DNA from: Arthrobacter sp. OY3WO11
GTDB lineage: Bacteria; Actinomycetota; Actinomycetes; Actinomycetales; Micrococcaceae
Length of the DNA: 64,000 nucleotides
Assembly (NCBI RefSeq): GCF_001641125.1
Contig: NZ_LWLP01000001.1
Span: 128,079-192,078 of the forward strand
Direction: 5' to 3'
Shown here: piece after piece, positions 33,705 through 42,021 of the stretch
Position numbering within the stretch: the stretch's first letter is position 1
Layout: each line of letters begins with the position of its first letter
The notes under the pieces: model-generated
The model's input: the letters and a program-made list of their open reading frames with translations, nothing else
What the model was told of the DNA's origin: nothing
The model's database searches: none
Made by a program: the position numbers and the translations under genes

Positions 33705-36002
33705 ATGAGCAACCAGGAACTCCTCCACCAGCCCGCCACCCGCGTGGTGGAACTCGACATCGAGGGCATGACCTGCGCCTCCTGCGTCAACCGGGTGGAG
33801 AAGAAACTTGGCAAGCTCGACGGCGTGCAGGCCTCGGTCAACCTGCCCCTGGAATCAGCCCACGTCACGGTTCCGGCAGGCATCACTGACGAGCAGATCA
33901 CGGCAACAGTGGAAGCCGCGGGCTACAGGGCAACGATCCGCCAGCCGCTCAAACAGGGCCAAAGTCCGGCCAGCGAAGCCGGGGACCTGCCCGCAGCGAA
34001 GCTCCGCCCCCGCCTGGTCCTAGCGGCGATCCTGACCGTCCCTGTTTTCATCATTTCCATGGTGCCGGGAGCCCAGTTCCCGCACTGGGGCTGGGCGGCG
34101 GCCCTCCTGGCCCTGCCCGTGGTGACCTGGGCGGCCTGGCCGTTCCACCGGGCAGCGGCCGTCAACGCCCGGCACTTCGCGTCCACCATGGACACGCTGG
34201 TGTCCATCGGCGTGACCGCGGCGTACCTGTTCTCCGCCTGGCAGCTGTTCGCGGATCCCCGCATGACTGAACACCCGGGAATGGAAGGCATGGAGACCGG
34301 CGGCCTCTATTTTGAGGTGGCAGCGGTGGTCACCACCTTCCTGCTCCTGGGCCGCTACCTGGAGGCCAATGCCAAACAGAAGGCCGGCGACGCCCTGCAG
34401 GCACTCCTGAACCTGGGCGCCAAGGATGCCACCGTCCTCCGTGACGGCAAGGAACAGCGCATCCGGGCCGACCTCCTGCAGGTGGATGACGTCCTGGTGG
34501 TCCGACCCGGTGAAAAAATTGCCACCGACGGCGTGGTGACGGACGGGGACTCCGCCGTGGACGCTTCCCTGGTGACCGGCGAATCGGTGCCCGTGGAGGT
34601 AGGCCCGGGAAGCCGGGTCACGGGCGCCACCATTAATACCTCCGGCCGCCTCCTGGTGCGTGCAACCCGCGTTGGCTCCGAGACAACCCTTGCCCAGATG
34701 GCACGGCTCGTTTCCCAGGCCCAGACCGGCAAGGCACCCATCGCCCGCCTCGCGGACCGCATCAGCTCCGTCTTCGTCCCCGTGGTCCTGGCCATTGCGG
34801 CGCTCACGTTCGTCCTGTGGCTTCTCTTTACGGGACCGGATGTGACCAGCGATGACCTGCGCTCGGCGTTTACCGCCGCCGTCGCCGTCCTGGTCATTGC
34901 CTGCCCGTGCGCGCTGGGCCTCGCCACCCCGGTTGGCCTGCTGACGGGAACGGGGCGCGGCGCCCAGCTGGGCATCCTCATCAAAGGGCCGCAGGTTCTG
35001 GAGGACACGCGCACCGTAGACACTATTTTGCTGGACAAGACCGGGACCGTAACCACCGGTGTCCTCGCCGTGGACGCCACGCTTGCCTTCGGGAACTTCG
35101 GGGAGGGCGAGGTGCTGCGCCTGGCGGGGGCCGTGGAAGCGGCATCGGAGCACCCGGTGGCCCGGGCCATCGCTGCCGCTGCCCGTGCGGATACCGCGGG
35201 GCTGCCCACAGCGGACGACGACGGCGGCCTCCCCGCCGTGGAAGGCTTCCGTTCCGCGCCAGGCGGCGGCGTTACCGGAACCGTCGAGGGCAGGGTGGTG
35301 ACGGCAGGCCGGACGGGCTGGCTGGAGCAGAACAACATCACCATCTCTCAGGAGCAGCAGGCATCACTGTCAGCTGCGGAAGCCTCCGGCGCCACGGCGA
35401 TCTGGGTTGCCGTAGACGGTGGTGTTGCCGGCATCATCAGCCTCCGGGACACCCTCAAGGAAGGTTCCGCCGCCGCCATCGCACACCTGAAGCGGCTGGG
35501 CCTGCGCCCCATCCTGCTCACCGGCGACAATGCCGCGGTCGCCGCCCAGGTGGCGGCCGCCGTCGGCATAGGCAAGGAAGATGTTTACGCCGGGGTCCTG
35601 CCCGAAGGAAAGGTGGAGGCGGTGCGCAGGCTACAGGCCGGCGGCGCCACGGTGGCCATGGCCGGAGACGGCGTGAATGACGCTGCCGCCCTGGCCCAGG
35701 CAGACCTGGGTATTGCGATGGGTTCCGGCACGGACGTGGCCATCGAAGCCGCGGACCTGACGGTAATGGGCAACAACCTTGCCCAGGTGGCGCAGGCCAT
35801 CGAACTCTCCCGCAGGACCCTGGCCACCATCAAGACCAACCTCTTCTGGGCATTCTTCTACAACGCCGTGGGCATCCCGGTAGCTGCCCTGGGCCTGCTC
35901 AACCCGATGATCGCCGGGGCCGCCATGGCCGCCAGCTCGGTCCTGGTGGTGGCCAATTCGCTGCGCCTGCGGAGCTTCGGCAAGCAGCCGAAGGCCAGCT
36001 AG
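33705..36002 (+). CDS. copA: Copper-exporting P1B-type ATPase
   Basis: 765-residue Cu(I) efflux ATPase. It has one N-terminal HMA domain (GMTCASC, Cys24 and Cys27). The membrane region contains the CPC translocation motif (VIACPCALGLATP). The actuator has VTGESVP, the phosphorylation site is DKTGTVTTG, the nucleotide-binding region includes ASEHPVARAI, and AGDGVNDAAALAQADLGIAMG precedes the C-terminal transmembrane pair. AGGGAAG lies just before ATG 33705. It is the last gene of the operon. Confidence 0.94.
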   Translation: MSNQELLHQPATRVVELDIEGMTCASCVNRVEKKLGKLDGVQASVNLPLESAHVTVPAGITDEQITATVEAAGYRATIRQPLKQGQSPASEAGDLPAAKLRPRLVLAAILTVPVFIISMVPGAQFPHWGWAAALLALPVVTWAAWPFHRAAAVNARHFASTMDTLVSIGVTAAYLFSAWQLFADPRMTEHPGMEGMETGGLYFEVAAVVTTFLLLGRYLEANAKQKAGDALQALLNLGAKDATVLRDGKEQRIRADLLQVDDVLVVRPGEKIATDGVVTDGDSAVDASLVTGESVPVEVGPGSRVTGATINTSGRLLVRATRVGSETTLAQMARLVSQAQTGKAPIARLADRISSVFVPVVLAIAALTFVLWLLFTGPDVTSDDLRSAFTAAVAVLVIACPCALGLATPVGLLTGTGRGAQLGILIKGPQVLEDTRTVDTILLDKTGTVTTGVLAVDATLAFGNFGEGEVLRLAGAVEAASEHPVARAIAAAARADTAGLPTADDDGGLPAVEGFRSAPGGGVTGTVEGRVVTAGRTGWLEQNNITISQEQQASLSAAEASGATAIWVAVDGGVAGIISLRDTLKEGSAAAIAHLKRLGLRPILLTGDNAAVAAQVAAAVGIGKEDVYAGVLPEGKVEAVRRLQAGGATVAMAGDGVNDAAALAQADLGIAMGSGTDVAIEAADLTVMGNNLAQVAQAIELSRRTLATIKTNLFWAFFYNAVGIPVAALGLLNPMIAGAAMAASSVLVVANSLRLRSFGKQPKAS

Positions 36003-36026
36003 AACAAGCCCATGTAGCGGCTGGGC

Positions 36027-36299
36027 TCAGGCGGCGCCGTACCGTACGGCTGCCCGCGCCCTGGCCTTGGCTGCCTCGGCTTCCCGGTCCTTGGGCGGCG
36101 CTTGCGAAACCAAGGACTCCAGGAGGTGCTGGGTGATGTGGGCGATCTCGTGGACGGCCTCATCAAAGGCCTCCTGGTTGGCCTTGGATGGCTTGGTGCT
36201 GCCGCTGATCTTGCGCACATACTGCAGTGCGGCGGCGTGCACTTCCTCCGAGGTAGCGTGCGGTTCGAAGTTGTGGAGGGTTCGGATATTCCGGCACAT
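36027..36299 (-). CDS. DUF2277-family protein
   Basis: 90-residue protein with the family hallmarks MCRNIRTLHNFEPHATSEEVHAAALQYVRKISG and AFDEAVHEIAHITQHLLESL. It is soluble and helical with a single N-terminal Cys, which in this family often follows the initiator Met as MCRNI. Function unknown. It is convergent with copA and divergent from the WXG100 gene. Confidence 0.85.
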   Translation of the reverse strand: MCRNIRTLHNFEPHATSEEVHAAALQYVRKISGSTKPSKANQEAFDEAVHEIAHITQHLLESLVSQAPPKDREAEAAKARARAAVRYGAA

Positions 36300-36514
36300 A
36301 CAGCCATGCTAGGCTCTGGAACGCCTGGGATCGACCCCCTCCCCGAACGGTTTGCGCAAGCAGCACCCATGGGGAGGCTTGCATGGGCAGGGCTGCCCAT
36401 CGACGCTTCCTCAGCGGCCGGGGTAGGTTTTAGGCAATGGATCTTCCGGATGAGCCGGGGGGCCGAGGGGGATGCCGACCTGGTTCGGATCCACGATTCT
36501 ATGAGGAGAAACTG

Positions 36515-36778
36515 ATGGCTATTTGGGGTGCAGACGTTCAGCAGCTTCGTCAGCTGGGCAGCAAGCTGCAGTCAGGTGCAACCGAGATCGACAACCAGAA
36601 AACGGCTCTGAACGGTCTTCTGAACAGCACCGACTGGAAGGGACCGGATGCGGACAAGTTCCGCGACGAATGGTCCGGTACCCACACCACCATGCTGACC
36701 AAGGTGGCCGACGCGCTCAGGGAAGCCGGCACCAAGGCCAAGCGCAATGCCGAACAGCAGGAGCAGGCCTCCAACTAG
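36515..36778 (+). CDS. WXG100 (ESAT-6-like) protein
   Basis: 87-residue helical hairpin protein of the WXG100 family. ATG 36515 has GAGGAG 7 bases upstream. The turn motif Trp41-Lys-Gly43 sits in STDWKGPDADKFRDEW, flanked by two amphipathic helices. Such proteins are usually exported by type VII secretion or paired with polymorphic toxins, but no EssC, EccC or LXG gene is nearby. A strong terminator follows, so it is a single-gene unit. Confidence 0.88.
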   Translation: MAIWGADVQQLRQLGSKLQSGATEIDNQKTALNGLLNSTDWKGPDADKFRDEWSGTHTTMLTKVADALREAGTKAKRNAEQQEQASN

Positions 36779-36805
36779 TCCCTGCGCACTGCGCACGGTC
36801 AGTCA

Positions 36806-36848
36806 GGCGGTCCCGGACACCCCATGGGTGTCCGGGACCGCCGCGTTT
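36806..36848 (+). terminator. Terminator after the WXG100 gene
   Basis: A perfect 17-bp GC-rich stem (36806-36822 with 36826-36842) has a 3-base loop and is followed by a short GCGTTT tail. Confidence 0.85.
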
Positions 36849-36879
36849 AAGAGCCTGTCCGGCCTGGTGCCGTACCCAC

Positions 36880-37947
36880 TTAAGGGACGGGCTCGACGTC
36901 GTTCGCGTGTTCCAGCGGCGACGCCGCCCTGGGCAGTTCCTGGCGGCGCAGTTCCTGGCCGCGCGGCTCCTCCCCGCCCGCTGCGCGGCCGGCAGCCGGC
37001 CCCCGCAGCTCATCGAGCCGGACCAGTACCACCCCGCCCACGATCAGGACGCCGCCGAGGAGCTGGATGGCCCCCGGCAGTTCACCGAGCAGCAGCCACG
37101 CCCACACCACGGCAAAGAGAACCTCGGTCAGCGACACGAAGGACGCCACCTTGGAACCCAGCGCCCGTGCGGCCATGATGCCGGAGACGTAGGCCAGCAC
37201 GGTTGCCAGGACCACGAGCCCCGCCAGCGATACCCACCAGGGCGTGATCCAGGGTCCCAGCCTGGTGTCGGCCGTGCTGAATGCCATGGGCAGCAGGCCG
37301 GTGGCAGCAGCAAGCCACATCACGGCGGCACCAACAAACAACCCGCCTGAAGCCAGCACGATGGGCGGCAGCGTGTCATTCTCCTTCGCGGTGATGAAGA
37401 AGTAGATGGCAAGGCACACGGCGGCGGCCATTCCCCAGAGGACGCCAACAACATCGATCTTGACGGCGCCGGTCAGGTCAAGGACCAGGACCAGGCCGGC
37501 GAGGGACAGCAGCGTCCCGCCGAAAGTCAACAGGCGCGGCCGTTTCCGGCTGGCGGCCCACAGCCAGAGCACAATGATCACCGGGGCGAGGTATTCGAGC
37601 AGCAGCGCCACGCCTACCGACAGCCTTGCGACTGCGTTGAAGTAGAAGAGCTGGCAGGCAGCGACGCCGATCAGCCCGAACAGCCCGATGGTTACCCAGT
37701 TGTCCCGCAGTTGATGCCAGCGGCCCCTGAGGGCGGGGATGGCGGGCACGGCGAGGATCAGGGCAGCACCGGTGAGGCGGGCCGTGACGGCCGCCCCAGG
37801 GGTCCACCCCGATTCCAGGAGCGCCTTGGCGAAGGACCCGGACAAGCCGAAGACCGCGGAGGAGAACAGTGCGATGCCCAGGCCGGAGGCGAGGAAGCCG
37901 CGCCTGGCGGCGGGCAGACGGCCGGGCGCGCGGCGTGCAGCGGACAT
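36880..37947 (-). CDS. EamA/DMT-family exporter (RhtA-like)
   Basis: 355-residue membrane protein with about ten hydrophobic segments in two EamA repeats. Examples are VTARLTGAALILAVPAIPAL, ACQLFYFNAVARLSVGVALLLEYLAPVIIVLWLW and SFVSLTEVLFAVVWAWLLLGELPGAIQLLGGVLIV. Members export amino acids or other metabolites; RhtA is the best-known relative. ATG 37947 has CAGGAGG 6-7 bases upstream. The long polar C-terminal tail (GEEPRGQELRRQELP) is unusual and has repeated RGQE/RRQE units. Confidence 0.82.
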   Translation of the reverse strand: MSAARRAPGRLPAARRGFLASGLGIALFSSAVFGLSGSFAKALLESGWTPGAAVTARLTGAALILAVPAIPALRGRWHQLRDNWVTIGLFGLIGVAACQLFYFNAVARLSVGVALLLEYLAPVIIVLWLWAASRKRPRLLTFGGTLLSLAGLVLVLDLTGAVKIDVVGVLWGMAAAVCLAIYFFITAKENDTLPPIVLASGGLFVGAAVMWLAAATGLLPMAFSTADTRLGPWITPWWVSLAGLVVLATVLAYVSGIMAARALGSKVASFVSLTEVLFAVVWAWLLLGELPGAIQLLGGVLIVGGVVLVRLDELRGPAAGRAAGGEEPRGQELRRQELPRAASPLEHANDVEPVP

Positions 37948-38019
37948 TGGCCGCCTCCTGTCAGGAGTAAAATGGGGTTATGGTCATGACAGTACGGGAC
38001 GGCGCTGTAAGGAGTCAAG

Positions 38020-38565
38020 ATGGTTTTTGCCCCTGACACTGAGGTGGCACTGCGGACCGTAGTTAACCTGGTCAACTCAGCTGCGAACGGGAGCGAGGGC
38101 CTTGCCACGCAGGCGGATCTGGACCATTTCCTGGCAGCTGAGGGCTTTAGCGGGTCCCGCGCCCGGGACGGGGATGAGCTGGAAAGCGTCCGCCGCTTGC
38201 GCCACGAGCTATCGGAGCTGTGGACGGCGGATGAAGACGCCGCGGTGAAAACGGTAAACCGCCTGTTGCAGGAGGCGCACGCCCTGCCCCAGCTGGTCAA
38301 GCACGACGATTGGGACTGGCACCTGCATGCCACCACGCCGGAGGCTCCGCTGGTGTACAGGATGAGCACCGAGGCCGCGATGGCCCTGGCGGACGTCATC
38401 CGCGGCAAGGAGATGGACCGGATGCGGACGTGCGAGGCGGAAAATTGTGATGCTGCCGTCCTGGACCTCAGCCGGAACAGGTCAAAGCGCTACTGCGATA
38501 CGGGCAACTGCGCCAACCGCGCGCACGTCGCCGCCTACCGGGCGCGGCAGGCGGCCACCGGCTAG
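38020..38565 (+). CDS. CGNR zinc-finger (ABATE-domain) protein
   Basis: 181-residue protein with the N-terminal stress-associated ABATE region (TEVALRTVVNLVNSAANGSE) and a C-terminal CGNR zinc finger (MRTCEAENCDAAVLDLSRNRSKRYCDTGNCANRAHVAAYRARQ). Family members are thought to be transcription regulators. ATG 38020 has AAGGAG 7 bases upstream. It is divergent from the EamA exporter, which it may regulate. Its TAG stop shares the palindrome CTAG with the stop of the convergent gene. Confidence 0.85.
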   Translation: MVFAPDTEVALRTVVNLVNSAANGSEGLATQADLDHFLAAEGFSGSRARDGDELESVRRLRHELSELWTADEDAAVKTVNRLLQEAHALPQLVKHDDWDWHLHATTPEAPLVYRMSTEAAMALADVIRGKEMDRMRTCEAENCDAAVLDLSRNRSKRYCDTGNCANRAHVAAYRARQAATG

Positions 38566-38918
38566 TGGCTGCCCCGGGTGTCCGTGCCGTCAGCCGGCGG
38601 GTCCTGCGGGCCCGGAGCTGCGCCGAAGCCGTGGGACGGCTTTCGGGCTGAACTGAGGTTCACACCGGAGCCCTTGCCCAGGTGCTCTGCGTTCTCCTTG
38701 TGGCTCATGGAGAGCATTGCCGCCACCACCAGCGTGACGATGAATGCGATGCCGGCCGCAGTGAAGGCCAGGTCAAAGCGGGGGGCACGGGCGCTGCCGC
38801 CGGAAGCGAAAATGACGACGGCAAGGAAAGCGATCACGGCCCAGAACGCGGAGAACATCAGCGGACCCCTCACCGAGGTCCGCAGCTTGCGCGGTTTTCC
38901 TGGATGCTGGTCTGCCAC
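38562..38918 (-). CDS. Small two-helix membrane protein
   Basis: 118-residue protein not recognised, starting at GTG 38918 with GGGAGG 8 bases upstream. Two hydrophobic helices (about 22-40 and 50-68: FWAVIAFLAVVIFASG and FTAAGIAFIVTLVVAAMLS) are flanked by a basic N-terminus and a polar, disordered C-terminus rich in Gly, Pro and Ser. Convergent with the CGNR gene. Confidence 0.65.
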   Translation of the reverse strand: MADQHPGKPRKLRTSVRGPLMFSAFWAVIAFLAVVIFASGGSARAPRFDLAFTAAGIAFIVTLVVAAMLSMSHKENAEHLGKGSGVNLSSARKPSHGFGAAPGPQDPPADGTDTRGSH

Positions 38919-39022
38919 GGTGGTTCCTCCCTGCAGGCGGCACGCCGGCCGGCCTGGTTTAAGTGTTGCGGTGGTTTGCCCGGCAATTTTTTCTACAAGA
39001 AGTAGAACCGCGCCTTCCTAGT

Positions 39023-39613
39023 TTACGGCTTACCGGCGGCGCTGCGGGCATCGTGCCGGAGAGTCAGGCCTGACAGGACCCACAGGACACCCGAAATGAT
39101 CGCTCCTCCGCCGGCCACTCCCAGCAGCGCGTGGGCGCCCAGCCCGATAAAGAAAGGCAGGAGGGCCGCGGTGCCGAGGCCAATAATTCCGGAGGTGATC
39201 CAGTCGCGGGCCAGGACATGGCTGCCTCGAAGCTTCAGGCCGCAGGAAAGCTCAAGCGCTCCCGCCAGGCCCAGGCCCACGGCAGCGACCACGCCAAACA
39301 GCTGGTCCCCGTGCATCAGCACCAATGAAAATCCGGCACCTGCCATCACCGCACCCGCGGCCGAAAGCATCTTGCCCGGCGCCGCACCCTGCGGAAGCCC
39401 GGTGGCGGGAACAGTCCGGAGCAGCAGCACGCCCGTGGCCAGAAGGTACAGCCCGCCGGCCCATCCCATGACCTCAACGGAAGGCGCCGCCCAAAAGATG
39501 GTGAGGGCACCGAACACCAGGGCTGCGGCCGAGCGGAGCAGGACGGGCTGCCAAAGGCCGGGCCCGGCGTCGGTTCCGGAAGTGGTGCCTGCGGGAGTCC
39601 TTGGTTGCGTCAC
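39023..39613 (-). CDS. Hypothetical membrane protein
   Basis: 196-residue protein with about six hydrophobic helices arranged in pairs, starting at GTG 39613. Segments such as LLRSAAALVFGALTIFWAAPSVEVMGWAGGLYLLATGVLLL recall the repeated acid-resistance-type (DUF308/HdeD) membrane proteins, but the match is too loose to name. The neighbouring genes on the same strand are membrane proteins too. Confidence 0.65.
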   Translation of the reverse strand: MTQPRTPAGTTSGTDAGPGLWQPVLLRSAAALVFGALTIFWAAPSVEVMGWAGGLYLLATGVLLLRTVPATGLPQGAAPGKMLSAAGAVMAGAGFSLVLMHGDQLFGVVAAVGLGLAGALELSCGLKLRGSHVLARDWITSGIIGLGTAALLPFFIGLGAHALLGVAGGGAIISGVLWVLSGLTLRHDARSAAGKP

Positions 39614-39672
39614 CGGTCCAGTTTAGTGGCGGCGCGCCGCCGTCCGAACTTCGCGCCGATTACGGCGGGCGC

Positions 39673-41025
39673 TCATCCGGACCCCAGCACCATCCAGCGG
39701 TCCGACCGGGCACGCAGGCCGAGCGTCACGGCGCGGGCCGCCATGTAGCCGAGGGCAAAGGCGGCCCACAGCCAGGCCAGGCCCGCCCCGCCCTGGGCTC
39801 CCAGGAGTGCAACCGCCGCAAGCATCGGCACGTAGGCGGCGAGATTCATCACGCCGGCCAGGGCAAGGTACTTGGCGTCCCCGGCGCCGATCAGCACCCC
39901 GTCCAGCACGAAGACGTAGCCGGCGAGGGGCTGGCCCGCGGCGAGGACCCACAGGGCAAGGGCCAGCGCCAACCTCACCTCGGGATCGGCCGTGAAGAGT
40001 GCACCGGCCCACGGCGCCGCAACCGCCAGGAGAAGCCCTGTCACTGCGCCAAAGCCAAGCCCCCAGCGGACCATGGTGCCGGTCAGGAGCCGCGCCTTGC
40101 CGGCATTCGAGGCTCCCAACTCCTTGCCTATCAGCGCCTGGGCGGCAATAGCCAGCGCATCCAGGGCAAAGGCGAGGAAGGAAAATATGGTCATTGCCAG
40201 CTGGTGGGCGGCAAGGTTGACAGCGCCCTGCGAGGTGACCACAACCACTGTTGCCAGAATGGCGATCCTTAGGCTCAGGGTGCGCAGCATCAGCCAGGAC
40301 CCCACGCGCGCCATGCTGCGGATGCCCCGCCAGCTGGGCAGCAGACCCACCCCGTTGCGTACGGCATTCCGCCTAACGATGAGAAGGTAAACACCAGCCA
40401 TGGCCCACTGCGCCACGCTGGTGCCCACCGCAGATCCGGTCACGGACCAGCCCAGCCCGTACACAAGCCACAGGTTCAAGACGATATTGAGGGCAAACCC
40501 GGCGGTGGCCACCAACAGCGGCGTCCGGGTGTCCTGCAGGCCGCGGAGGAGGCCGGTTCCGGCAAAAATGAGCAGCATTGCCACCAGCCCCGGCATGGAC
40601 CAGCGAAGGTAATCGACGGCGAAGGCGCGAACCTCGCCTTCCGCGCCCAGGAGTCCAATGAGGGGATCCGCCGCCAGGAAGCCGGCAACGGCGAGGAGCA
40701 CGCCGAGCAGCAGTGCCAGCCACACGCCGTCGCGCCCGGCTGCCAGGGCCTTCCCCAGCTGGCCGTCGCCGATGGCGCGGGCTACCGCGGGCGTGGTCGA
40801 GTAGGCCAGGAAAACCATCAGGCCCACAGCGGTATGCAGCACCGCCGATGCCAGCCCCACCCCGGCCAGCTGTGCCACGCCCAGGTGGCCGATGATCGCC
40901 GAATCGGCAAGCAGGAACAGGGGTTCAGCCACAAGCGCGCCGAACGCCGGAACGGCCAGCCGAAGGATTTCGCGGGCCTGCCCCTTGCGTGGCGCAGCGG
41001 TGGCGGGGGCAGGCAGGTAAGGCAC
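39673..41025 (-). CDS. MATE-family efflux transporter
   Basis: 450-residue multidrug/toxin exporter with about twelve hydrophobic segments in two MATE halves. It starts EILRLAVPAFGALVAEPLFLLADSAIIGHLGVAQLAGVGLASAVL, which is the family signature. The middle has GLLRGLQDTRTPLLVATAGFALNIVLNLWLVYGLGWSVTGSAVGT. The start is GTG 41025. It resembles the DinF branch common in actinobacteria. Substrate unknown. Confidence 0.88.
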   Translation of the reverse strand: MPYLPAPATAAPRKGQAREILRLAVPAFGALVAEPLFLLADSAIIGHLGVAQLAGVGLASAVLHTAVGLMVFLAYSTTPAVARAIGDGQLGKALAAGRDGVWLALLLGVLLAVAGFLAADPLIGLLGAEGEVRAFAVDYLRWSMPGLVAMLLIFAGTGLLRGLQDTRTPLLVATAGFALNIVLNLWLVYGLGWSVTGSAVGTSVAQWAMAGVYLLIVRRNAVRNGVGLLPSWRGIRSMARVGSWLMLRTLSLRIAILATVVVVTSQGAVNLAAHQLAMTIFSFLAFALDALAIAAQALIGKELGASNAGKARLLTGTMVRWGLGFGAVTGLLLAVAAPWAGALFTADPEVRLALALALWVLAAGQPLAGYVFVLDGVLIGAGDAKYLALAGVMNLAAYVPMLAAVALLGAQGGAGLAWLWAAFALGYMAARAVTLGLRARSDRWMVLGSG

Positions 41026-41091
41026 GCTGCCAGCCTAATCGGCCGGCCGCAGGCAGACGGTCTTGCATGACAAGAGACACATTATGACGCG

Positions 41092-41113
41092 AATAGTTGA
41101 CTCTTCAACTATT
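41092..41113. promoter_or_regulatory. Palindromic operator candidate before the DoxX gene
   Basis: The perfect inverted repeat AATAGTTGA-CTCT-TCAACTATT (9-base arms, 4-base spacer) lies 20 bases before the DoxX start codon. Size and symmetry suit a MarR- or PadR-type repressor. No such regulator gene is adjacent. Confidence 0.55.
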
Positions 41114-41132
41114 TCCCAGGGACACTGGAGCC

Positions 41133-41567
41133 ATGAATCAGTCACGACTCACCACGACCGCCATCACCGCCCTCCGGATTGTCCTGGGCTTCCTCTTCGC
41201 AGCCCACGGCTGGCAGAAGTTCAACGAATGGACCATTGCGGGCACGCAGGCCTCGTTTGCCAAGATGGGGGTTCCGGCAGCGGAATTCGCCGCACCGGCC
41301 GTTGCCGTGCTGGAACTTGCAGGCGGCATCGCCCTGATCCTGGGCATCCTTACCCGCGTGGTTGCCGCCCTCCTGGCCCTGAACATGCTGGGCGCCCTCT
41401 TCCTGGTGCACGCCCCGGCCGGGCTTTTTGCCGCCAACGGCGGGTACGAACTGGTGCTGCTCCTCGCAGCTGGAGCTTTTGCCCTGGCCCTGACCGGCGC
41501 CGGCCGCGCCTCAGTGGACCGCGCCCTCTTCGGCCGGAGTAACTCAAAGCTCGCCGTCCTGGCCTGA
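41133..41567 (+). CDS. DoxX-family membrane protein
   Basis: 144-residue, four-helix membrane protein. The start is ATG 41133 with GGAG 3 bases upstream; an earlier ATG at 41097 lies inside the palindrome. Signatures are RIVLGFLFAAHGWQKF and a central AAPAVAVLELAGGIALILGILTRVVAALLALNMLGALFLVH, typical of DoxX proteins such as those linked to thiol and oxidative stress. It stands alone, followed by a hairpin terminator. Confidence 0.85.
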   Translation: MNQSRLTTTAITALRIVLGFLFAAHGWQKFNEWTIAGTQASFAKMGVPAAEFAAPAVAVLELAGGIALILGILTRVVAALLALNMLGALFLVHAPAGLFAANGGYELVLLLAAGAFALALTGAGRASVDRALFGRSNSKLAVLA

Positions 41568-41600
41568 CCCACTACCTCCGGCCCCAGTCCGGAAACGTGC

Positions 41601-41636
41601 GACGGCGGATGGGCACCTTGGTGCGCATCCGCCGTC
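41601..41636 (+). terminator. Hairpin after the DoxX gene
   Basis: The stem GACGGCGGATG (41601-41611) pairs with CATCCGCCGTC (41626-41636). An inner GCACC/GGTGC stem is separated from it by a single G-G mismatch. Confidence 0.75.
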
Positions 41637-41816
41637 GTCCGTTAACCGGCCGCAATCCCCGCAACCGCCCCAGTCGCCGGAACCGTACACGGTCGCCTTA
41701 GCGGAACGGCGAGCCGAGCGCTTTCCGGCGATTTTGCCGCTGCCGGTGACCCGCTCAGCGCCTGCACGCACCTAACAATCCCGAACATCAAACACCACAA
41801 AGTCACGGGAAAGTTG

Positions 41817-41980
41817 GGAAAACGCTTGCCATCGCTGCATCCGGGCTGATAAACCAAGATTGCCGCAGTGAGAACCGCGGCACCCTTCCCAGGTCTCAGC
41901 CTTCCCCGAGTCAGCACCCGGAACCCTTCACGGTTTATCGCCGACCGACGCGCCGCCGCGTGTTTGAATCGTTCCAAACA
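41817..41980 (+). promoter_or_regulatory. Promoter region with LacI-like operators for the rhamnogalacturonan enzyme
   Basis: The 454-base gap before the giant enzyme holds a likely promoter: TTGCCA (41826-41831), 16 bases, GATAAA (41848-41853). GGAAAACGCTTGCC (41817-41830) overlaps the -35, and TGTTTGAATCGTTCCAAACA (41961-41980) lies downstream. Both are centred on CG and nearly palindromic, as LacI-family operators are. The rest of the gap shows nothing clear. Confidence 0.5.
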
Positions 41981-42021
41981 TCCTGGGTCCGCCTTACCAC
42001 CGCTCATCGAAGGAGATGTTC

